A stretch of DNA of 18,097 nucleotides from a bacterium (GTDB taxonomy: Bacteria; Chloroflexota; Dormibacteria; UBA8260; Bog-877), in NCBI GenBank assembly GCA_021817185.1, contig JAKAVU010000016.1, positions 1 to 18,097 on the forward strand, written 5' to 3'. The notes under the pieces were generated by a model that was given only the letters and a program-made list of their open reading frames with translations, searched no databases and had not been told where the DNA came from. Shown piece by piece: positions 12,911 to 18,097 of the stretch (its first letter is position 1; each line of letters starts with the position of its first letter). Both the position numbers and the translations under genes were made by a program.

Positions 12911-13687
12911 ATGGCTAGTCCACTGGTGGCGACCCAAGAGGAGACGATCAGCGAGCTTCTCAAGAAGTCAGGCCGTCCTGAGTCCGTGCCCATCCGGCGC
13001 AGCTTCGTTCAGCAGGGCCGACGGTCTGAGATCAGGCCTGGCCCGCTCGCGCAATTCGTCCGGCGGCACGACGCCCGGGCTCTCGATCTTTACCTCCTGA
13101 CCTTGGCCCTGGCCAGCCATGAGCCGTTCCAGGCTATCCAGCCATCAGGGGTGTGGGCCCGCGCTATCGGTCTCCGCGGGGCATCGCGCCGGGCCGCGGT
13201 ATCGCGGAGCTGGAGAAGGCTGGAGGAGTTCAGGCTAATTGCCCGTGGCCGCAAGGGCCGCCTTGCGGTAGTGACCATCCTCAGCGAGGACGGCCACGGC
13301 GACCCGTACACGTACGTGGGAACCCACCGCGACCCCTACTTCAAGCTGCCACTGGCTTATTTCCATGACGGCTGGCACAGGCAGATGGATCTCACCACCA
13401 AGGCGATTCTCCTCATCGCCCTCAGCCTACGCGAGGAGTTCTACCTGCCCGCGGAGTGGGCCAGTCGCTGGTACGGCATATCCGCCGATTCCGCGGAACG
13501 CGGGCTGACCAAGCTCCGCCAGCTCGGGCTCCTCGACCGCAAGATGCACTACAAGCCTGCGCCCCTCACCGACCAGGGGTGGACCAAGGAATACGCCTAC
13601 CGGCTCAATGCGCCATTCGCTCGGCAGCGTCAGACACCCGGTCGCGTCCGGGTCGAGAAGAAGGAGGTGAGGCTCGAGGTCGTATAG
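12911..13687 (+). CDS. double winged-helix protein of unknown function
   Basis: The ATG at 12911 follows a -10-like box; the frame upstream to 12794 has no signal. The 258-residue protein looks like two winged-helix units: one at about 56-125 (ALDLYLLTLAL, then AVSRSWRRLEEFRLIARGRKGRLAVVTIL) and one at about 160-232 (LTTKAILLIALSL, then WYGISADSAERGLTKLRQLGLL). A link with DPYFKLPLAYF joins them. I recall similar actinobacterial proteins annotated as hypothetical. Two winged-helix domains in tandem are the architecture of Rep_3-type plasmid initiators, so a second replication or regulatory protein is possible, but no iterons lie beside it. It precedes the DUF2130 gene by 235 bp on the same strand. 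DNA binding is likely; the target is unknown. Confidence 0.72.
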   Translation: MASPLVATQEETISELLKKSGRPESVPIRRSFVQQGRRSEIRPGPLAQFVRRHDARALDLYLLTLALASHEPFQAIQPSGVWARAIGLRGASRRAAVSRSWRRLEEFRLIARGRKGRLAVVTILSEDGHGDPYTYVGTHRDPYFKLPLAYFHDGWHRQMDLTTKAILLIALSLREEFYLPAEWASRWYGISADSAERGLTKLRQLGLLDRKMHYKPAPLTDQGWTKEYAYRLNAPFARQRQTPGRVRVEKKEVRLEVV

Positions 13688-13922
13688 ATCAATCGCGTCA
13701 GCATGGGCTAACAGCCGACGACCCCGGCGAAGCGTCCTACCGCCTCACCAGGGCCGTCTACCCAGAAGGTCGGACCCGCGGAGCGAGACCGGCATCTCCA
13801 GGCGTTCCATGGCAAGGATAGCCGGACCGGACTCCGCTGGACAGCCCTCTCCCAGGGCTGAAGTCAACCGCGCGGGGCGGCAGGACGCCTCGTCCAGTTC
13901 AGAAGAGAAGGAGTCCATCAAG

Positions 13923-15098
13923 TTGGCAACCAAGTTTTCCATCGATCATGGCCACGATGACTGGCAAGTCACCTGCCCGAAGTGCAAGACCATCTTCCCG
14001 GTCGGCGAAGCCCTTCGGGCCCAGATTGCCGAAGACATCGCCCAGGGCCTCGACCAGCGCCACCGCCTGGAGCTCGACCAGGTACGCCGCGAGACCGAAG
14101 AGCAGGCCCGCGAGCAGGTCACCGAGAACCTCGCCGTCGAGATGCAGAAGGCCCGCGAAGAGGCGGCTGAGCAGCGGGAGCAGAACAAGGAGCTTAGGGG
14201 GAATCTCCTCGACCTCAACCGCCAGATGCGCAAGCTGGAGACGGAGCGCGAAACCGATCGGCTCCGCAACGAGACGGCCCTGCGCGAGTCCCAGGAGAAG
14301 ATCCGCGCCGAGGAGAAGGAGAGGGCACTCGAAGAGCACCGGCTCAAGGAACTCGAGCTGGAGAAGAAGCTCAAGGATGCGCGCGACGATGCCGCCCGCC
14401 TCCGGAGCCGCCTCGACCAGGGGTCCCAGCAGACGCAGGGAGAAGTCCTCGAACTCGACCTTGAGGCGCAGCTCCACCAGCTCTTCCCCGGCGACGGGAT
14501 CATTCCCACCAGGACCGGCGTCCGCGGCGCCGACATCCGGCAGGTGGTCCGTACTCCGCTGGGCGAGGCGTGCGGCACCATCCTCTGGGAGGCCAAGAAC
14601 GCTCACTGGCAGGCAAGCTGGCTCGGCAAGCTGAAGGAGGATATGCGCAGTGCCGGCGCGGACCACGGAGTCCTCATCTGCGCGAACACCCCCGACTCCG
14701 TCGGAGCCATGGGCCACCTCGAAGCCCGGGCCTGGGCAGCCCAGCCGCGCGCCGCGGCCACCCTCGCTGCCATCCTGCGCCAGACGCTTATCCACACCCA
14801 CGCCGTCGTCGCTCTCAACGCGAACAAGGGGGAGCGCATCGAGGCGCTCTCCCGCTACATCACTGGCGCGGAGTTCCGCCTCCGGATCGAGGCCCTCCAG
14901 GAGTTCTTTGCCAACCTCCAGGAGGACGACGAGAAGGAGAAGCTCTGGATGACCCGGAAGTGGGCGCGCAGGGAGAAGCAGATCCGCATGGTCGTGGACA
15001 ACGTGCTCGGCCTCGTCGGAGACTTCGAAGGTCTCAACGGCAGCGAAATTCTTCCCGGACTGCCCCCCGGAGACGACGAGACGACCCCAGCGGCCTAA
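13923..15098 (+). CDS. DUF2130 coiled-coil protein, PD-(D/E)XK-like
   Basis: The TTG at 13923 is preferred because AAGGAG lies nine bases upstream and the family usually starts shortly before its CPxC motif; an ATG at 13809 in the same frame would add 38 low-complexity residues. The 391-residue protein begins with a zinc-ribbon-like CPKC (about residue 19), then a long charged coiled coil (about 40-175; repeated Glu/Arg/Lys/Gln). A DUF2130 core follows: VLELDLEAQL, RGADI with D204, ILWEAK with E223 and K225, and WLGKLKEDM. The D...ExK pattern suggests a restriction-endonuclease-like fold. Family function is not established; DNA cleavage or repair is inferred. It ends at a strong palindrome (15112-15139). 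Its presence on a small plasmid, after a winged-helix gene, is unusual. Confidence 0.82.
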   Translation: MATKFSIDHGHDDWQVTCPKCKTIFPVGEALRAQIAEDIAQGLDQRHRLELDQVRRETEEQAREQVTENLAVEMQKAREEAAEQREQNKELRGNLLDLNRQMRKLETERETDRLRNETALRESQEKIRAEEKERALEEHRLKELELEKKLKDARDDAARLRSRLDQGSQQTQGEVLELDLEAQLHQLFPGDGIIPTRTGVRGADIRQVVRTPLGEACGTILWEAKNAHWQASWLGKLKEDMRSAGADHGVLICANTPDSVGAMGHLEARAWAAQPRAAATLAAILRQTLIHTHAVVALNANKGERIEALSRYITGAEFRLRIEALQEFFANLQEDDEKEKLWMTRKWARREKQIRMVVDNVLGLVGDFEGLNGSEILPGLPPGDDETTPAA

Positions 15099-15111
15099 AC
15101 CATCTCGCGGC

Positions 15112-15139
15112 GGTCCCGAGCCCCATGGGGCTCGGGACC
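15112..15139 (+). terminator. 28-base perfect palindrome after the DUF2130 gene
   Basis: Thirteen-base arms, GGTCCCGAGCCCC and GGGGCTCGGGACC, flank a central AT, 13 bases after the stop. The hairpin would be very stable and probably ends transcription despite lacking a T-run. As a perfect palindrome it could alternatively bind a dimeric protein. Confidence 0.6.
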
Positions 15140-15140
15140 C

Positions 15141-15265
15141 TTACCGGGCTGCCTGCGGTAAACGCGCGTCCCAGCTGAGGCTGGTTAACGACGTGGGACG
15201 CTACCGCCATGGTGTGGAGCGACCCGAGGGGCTGATCGGGTTCTCCTTGCTACGGTCAGCGTAGC
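15141..15265. repeat. run of three further inverted repeats
   Basis: Three inverted repeats follow in quick succession: TTACCG-N9-CGGTAA (15141-15161), GCGTCCCA-N20-TGGGACGC (15166-15201) and GCTACG-N5-CGTAGC (15249-15265). No gene lies here. The structure would fold well as single strand, so a single-strand origin, an old recombination site next to the decayed recombinase, or a structured RNA are possible. Confidence 0.4.
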
Positions 15266-15267
15266 GC

Positions 15268-15411
15268 GTGGCTTGGCTGATCGAGCGACACGCTTCCACT
15301 CCGGGGAGGGATACCAGGCGGGCGATCGGGCACAGGAACTCCGAGGTGCTCCGCCGCCACCTCTGGAGCGGCACCCTCTTCGATGAGAACGCCGCCAGCT
15401 GGAGACCGAGG
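15268..15411 (+). pseudogene. decayed C-terminal fragment of a tyrosine recombinase
   Basis: The frame translates as AIGHRNSEVLRRHLWSGTLF followed by DENAAS (15322-15399), which aligns without gaps to the C-terminus of the intact recombinase (TGHRSLAQLHNYVRPATLF, then QENAAR). The shared GHR box, the TLF and the ENAA are clear, and the DNA keeps a near-identical stretch around ACCCTCTTC...GAGAACGCCGCCAG. The position of the catalytic tyrosine holds histidine, and the rest of the gene is missing. This is a remnant of a related recombinase and points to a past insertion or rearrangement. Confidence 0.62.
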
Positions 15412-15590
15412 GGGTGTCAGCGCCGTGGGGTGGCAGCCGTTGGCACGCGGCGCCAGTGGCCCGGGTGATCGCCCAGGGCGGCGAGGTGCTCTAGCGGGGC
15501 CGACTAGTCGGATCCCGAAGGTCACGAAGGGCTCGAGCTGGAGGCTCCCGCGAGATCGTAGCTCGTCTGAAAAGGCGACCATAGAATTCC
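15412..15590. other. non-coding stretch before the zinc-finger gene
   Basis: No convincing gene is seen. The stretch holds a perfect 12-base palindrome, CCGACTAGTCGG (15500-15511), a possible operator, and a CATAGAAT element just before the ATG at 15591 that resembles a -10 box and would again give a leaderless message. Confidence 0.35.
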
Positions 15591-15821
15591 ATGGGCAGCA
15601 CTCGAGTTCACGAGCGCCCCAAGCAGTGCCTGGCTGGCTGTGGAAGGCCCGTTAGCCAGCCTCTCACCGGCCGGCCACGCATCTACTGCTCTGCCGCCTG
15701 TCAGCGTGCCGCCGCCAGGCGACGCGCCCTGGGCCTTCCCCTCGACAGCCCACGAGTGAAACCTCAGGGACGCCGACCTCTGCCGGAGATCCTTCGACGA
15801 CTGGGGCAGCCACGGCGCTGA
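15591..15821 (+). CDS. small zinc-finger protein
   Basis: This 76-residue basic protein has four cysteines in the pattern CLAGC (C13, C17) then YCSAAC (C33, C37), joined by a GRPRIYCSAACQRAAARRR stretch that I recognise from small actinobacterial proteins with GRPR.YCS..CR motifs. It should bind one zinc ion and, being Arg-rich, probably nucleic acid. The function is unknown. The ATG has no ribosome site; a -10-like CATAGAAT directly upstream suggests leaderless expression. It is convergent with the restriction endonuclease gene, 108 bp away. It could be a small regulator or an accessory protein of the recombinase, though nothing beyond proximity links it. Confidence 0.65.
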   Translation: MGSTRVHERPKQCLAGCGRPVSQPLTGRPRIYCSAACQRAAARRRALGLPLDSPRVKPQGRRPLPEILRRLGQPRR

Positions 15822-15854
15822 GGACCGGCTCCCGGCACAACCCATCCCGAAGGG

Positions 15855-15869
15855 GCGGGACCCTCCCGC
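15855..15869. terminator. hairpin between the zinc-finger and restriction genes
   Basis: GCGGGA-CCC-TCCCGC forms a perfect 6-bp stem in the 108-bp gap between two convergent genes. No T-run accompanies it. It may act as a bidirectional terminator. Confidence 0.35.
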
Positions 15870-15929
15870 TGGCAACGGCCAGGGGTTCCCCTTCCTCGCG
15901 GTGGGACGTCCTCTGCCGACGGGACAGCA

Positions 15930-16694
15930 CTACCCCTGCGTTTTCCGCCTAGCCTTGTCCAATTCCTTTTCAACCTGCCGACTGAGGGTGAAGTGATACT
16001 TGCGCCAGTACGCGTAGAACGCTTCCGCTGACTGGAAGTCCCCCTTCCCCTCGCGCAACCGACTAATGAGGTCAACCGCCCCTATGTACTCGCGCGTGGT
16101 CGACGAGCGCTGCTTGCTGGCGATGCGCCAGGCGTCCTGAACGATCATCTCCGGGTCTTCGACGCGGGCAGCGCTGTGTTCGTTCAGCGTGTAGATCACG
16201 ATGATGTCGAGATGCCTCGCGTATTCCTCGAAGGGCCGGAAGGTCCCTGGCCACAGGAGGTCGGGAAACCGGAAGTAGGTGTTCCCGGTGTAGAGCGTGA
16301 TGCGACTGTTCGTCCGCAGCCTATCCCTCGTCTTGGCACGCCGTGCAACCTTCACGTCAACAGCGTGGTAGCCCCCCAGCCGCGTCCCGGAGAATTCGAT
16401 GTCCGGGTACCCTCTCTCCGTCCCGCGCCGTGCCTCAAGACCGGACTCCTCTGCTACGACTCTCAGAAGGTGGTCGACCAGGGCGACCTCAAGCACGTTG
16501 GCCAACGCCGCCGGCTCCTTCGGCAGGGGCAATAGGTAACCCCCCTCCGTGAGTTGGCGTTCGAGACTCAACGCATCGTTGGCAGCCAACGGCCATATGG
16601 GTCTCCCCTCACGATGGAAGATCCCAGCGACCTCGAACCGATACTTGGCAAGCTGCCCCCTCAGCCAATCGGCAAGATCGACGTGCTCTGCCAT
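15930..16694 (-). CDS. EcoRV-like type II restriction endonuclease
   Basis: The 254-residue protein aligns along its length with EcoRV as I remember it. KYRFEVAGIFHREGRPIWPL corresponds to the EcoRV N-terminus. The active site is visible as D98 in GYPDIEF and D113-V-K115 in AVDVK, matching EcoRV D74/D90/K92, with E69 near the place of E45. The C-terminal REGKGDF...AFYAYWRKY matches the end of EcoRV. It should be a dimeric, Mg-dependent nuclease cutting a short palindrome. The recognition-loop region reads RSSTT (196-200) where EcoRV has GNTT, so the target probably differs from GATATC. The ATG at 16694 has AGGA ten bases upstream. The methyltransferase gene lies 74 bp upstream on the same strand, so the modifying enzyme is made first. 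Confidence 0.85.
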   Translation of the reverse strand: MAEHVDLADWLRGQLAKYRFEVAGIFHREGRPIWPLAANDALSLERQLTEGGYLLPLPKEPAALANVLEVALVDHLLRVVAEESGLEARRGTERGYPDIEFSGTRLGGYHAVDVKVARRAKTRDRLRTNSRITLYTGNTYFRFPDLLWPGTFRPFEEYARHLDIIVIYTLNEHSAARVEDPEMIVQDAWRIASKQRSSTTREYIGAVDLISRLREGKGDFQSAEAFYAYWRKYHFTLSRQVEKELDKARRKTQG

Positions 16695-16768
16695 ACCGAG
16701 AGCATCCTAGGGGCTACACCCCACAGCGCGAGATACCAGAGGCCGGCCGGGTGAGTGACCTCTGCGGA

Positions 16769-17965
16769 TCAGCGGCCAGGCGTCAGGGCCAGTGTCGGTT
16801 GGTACGACTCCAGCCGCCCGATCACCTCCAGCCCTCTGAGCTGGCCGCCGATTGCCCTGGCAACCACTCTGGCTAGCGGGGGTGGAACCGCGTTCCCGAT
16901 CTGCAGCTGGATCTCGCGCCGACTGCCAGCGAATTCGTAGTCGTCGGGGAAGCCGTGCAAACGTCGCAGCTCGGGCACCCGGAGGCGGCGGTTCTCCCAA
17001 TGGAAGGGCCCGACGTAGGGCCCGGGCTGGCCCTGGATCGTAGGCGCTGGTCGATCCGGTGAGAGCTTGAGCAGGAATGTCCAGTATCGCGACCGCCACT
17101 CGAAGAGCGGCTTCGGGTGCCCCTCGTGAGCGGTGTAGTGCAGGTAGTTTCCCCCTGGTGGGATCTCCGCCAGGAGATGGCCGTACTTCCCGCCCACCGA
17201 TTCACCTGGCTCCGGCTCGGTCGCGAGGCCGTCCAGAGCCTCGCGGGCCGTCACGTGGGGGGGCAGCACGGACGCATACAGGGACCGCACCCGCCGCTCA
17301 TGCTCCCCCCAGTGAGTAGGTGCGGGCAGGCCCAGATCGCGGCCCCGGCGAGCGCCCACGACGAAGAGCCGCTGCCGGTTCTGCGGCACACCATAGTCAG
17401 CCGCGTTGAGGACCGCGTAGGTGCATGAGTAGCCGTGGCCAGCGATGCCTGCTTGCAGTCGCTCGAAGAAAGCGCGCGACTGGTTGCGGTACGCGAGCCC
17501 GAAGACGTTCTCCATCAGGTAGGCCTTCGGCCGCAAGGCACCCAGGAAACGTACATAGTCCTCCAGTAGGTTCGCCCGTGGATCCAGGCCCGCTCTCTTG
17601 TACTCGAGATGGAAACCCGACTTCGAGAAGGCCACACAGGGGGGCCCGCCGACAAGGAGGTCGATCTCTCCGGGGCCCACTCCAATCTCCCGCATGAGGT
17701 CTTCTGGATCGAGCTTGGTGATGTCCAGGGGGCGCACCTCGGCGAGGTGGGGAAAGAACCGGGCTCGGTTCCGGTTCATCGTCGCCACAGCCGTGGGATC
17801 GCTCTCCACCGCAGCCAGTAGGGAGTATCCAGCCTGTTCTACCCCGAGATCGAGACCCCCGGCGCCCGTGAACAGGCCCGCGGCCAGTAGGCCTCGGTCC
17901 GCATCTGACCGCCGGTGTGTCGCAACCCGCGGTCGCGATGGTCGGGCCGTTTGAGCCGTTCTCAC
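16769..17965 (-). CDS. C5-cytosine DNA methyltransferase (Dcm family)
   Basis: The enzyme transfers a methyl group from S-adenosylmethionine to carbon 5 of cytosine, protecting DNA from the adjacent nuclease. With the GTG start at 17965 it has 398 residues: motif I GLFTGAGGLDLG, motif IV GGPPCVAFS with catalytic C110, motif VI MENV (E152), motif VIII QNRQRLF (195-201), then a recognition region, motif IX ELRRLHGFPDDY and motif X QIGNAVPPPLA. After the catalytic cysteine, Val replaces the common Gln. Other starts are ATG 17974 and GTG 17983; 17965 is favoured because GGGAG lies nine bases upstream and it overlaps the stop of the small upstream ORF. The ATG lies at the contig join, so its upstream region is at positions 8-150. 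Confidence 0.92.
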   Translation of the reverse strand: MRTAQTARPSRPRVATHRRSDADRGLLAAGLFTGAGGLDLGVEQAGYSLLAAVESDPTAVATMNRNRARFFPHLAEVRPLDITKLDPEDLMREIGVGPGEIDLLVGGPPCVAFSKSGFHLEYKRAGLDPRANLLEDYVRFLGALRPKAYLMENVFGLAYRNQSRAFFERLQAGIAGHGYSCTYAVLNAADYGVPQNRQRLFVVGARRGRDLGLPAPTHWGEHERRVRSLYASVLPPHVTAREALDGLATEPEPGESVGGKYGHLLAEIPPGGNYLHYTAHEGHPKPLFEWRSRYWTFLLKLSPDRPAPTIQGQPGPYVGPFHWENRRLRVPELRRLHGFPDDYEFAGSRREIQLQIGNAVPPPLARVVARAIGGQLRGLEVIGRLESYQPTLALTPGR

Positions 17966-17971
17966 GGTGGA

Positions 17972-18097
17972 CATCTCTCCCACTCATTGTCCGGTGGGGT
18001 TCCGGTAGGGGTGTAGAGCCTCTCCCTAGAAGTCCCCGTGGTGACAGGGAGCGCGGTGAGCCCCAGGATCAGGCCGATGCCGATGGCCGAGCTGAGC
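17972..18097. repeat. terminal direct repeat, right copy
   Basis: Identical to 8-133; see the left copy. On the circle this sequence occurs once. It contains the alternative ATG start of the methyltransferase (17974) and most of the small upstream ORF, whose stop is at 17962-17964. Confidence 0.9.

Noticed and set aside
12004..12918. 304-residue plus-strand frame overlapping the ribbon-helix-helix gene
   Set aside because: It is a +1-type shadow rich in Ser/Thr/Arg, while the other frame has a recognisable ribbon-helix-helix domain.
15256..15582. 108-residue minus-strand frame
   Set aside because: It is opposite the recombinase remnant; no motif or start signal supports it.
1..18097. tRNA, rRNA or insertion sequence
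   Set aside because: I saw no cloverleaf-like gene, no rRNA segment and no transposase in the window; the only recombinases are of the tyrosine type.

Overview
This window is almost certainly a complete small circular plasmid that was assembled as a linear contig. Bases 8-133 recur exactly at 17972-18097 (126 bp), which gives a circle of about 17,964 bp. The first seven bases (CCGATCT) lie outside the repeat and match the 3' end of the common Illumina adapter, so they look like residual adapter rather than biology. High GC, strong G/C preference at third codon positions, frequent GTG/TTG starts, several apparently leaderless promoters and a DUF4913 gene beside the coupling protein all suggest an actinobacterial host. 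The sequence does not settle the host below phylum level.

The backbone lies on the minus strand and is one continuous leftward block on the circle: a DUF4913 protein (8598-8146), a VirD4/TraG-type coupling protein (8149-6599), an unknown membrane-anchored protein (6507-5809), a candidate oriT (5647-5668), a TrwC-type relaxase-helicase (5614-2855), an iteron origin (2612-2708), a RepA_C-family initiator (2449-1310), a candidate centromere (1220-1305), ParA (1212-502), a ribbon-helix-helix partner (505-152), a small junction-spanning membrane peptide, a C5-cytosine DNA methyltransferase (17965-16769) and an EcoRV-like restriction endonuclease (16694-15930). The plasmid therefore carries its own replication, partition, DNA processing and coupling functions, plus a restriction-modification pair that would also stabilise it. 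No VirB4 or other mating-channel gene is visible, so it is probably mobilizable rather than self-transmissible.

The right arm (8800-15821) is mostly on the plus strand and is accessory. It holds an antitoxin-like helix-turn-helix gene overlapping a YbjN-like gene, an unknown two-helix membrane protein on the minus strand, and a tyrosine recombinase preceded by a dif-like inverted repeat. It then holds a ribbon-helix-helix regulator with a phased repeat operator, a double winged-helix protein, a DUF2130 coiled-coil protein with a PD-(D/E)XK-like motif, a cluster of inverted repeats, a decayed recombinase C-terminus and a small zinc-finger protein. The 8.8-10.7 kb part looks less GC-rich than its neighbours, which suggests later acquisition.

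The most interesting signals are the R388-like nic hairpin inside the relaxase promoter, the ATAA-N7-TTAT core site beside the recombinase, the EcoRV-like nuclease paired with a C5-methyltransferase instead of an adenine methyltransferase, the antitoxin-like gene paired with YbjN where a PIN toxin would be expected, a DnaA-domain-I-like segment at the RepA N-terminus, and a relaxase-helicase whose Walker A lacks the usual Ser/Thr.
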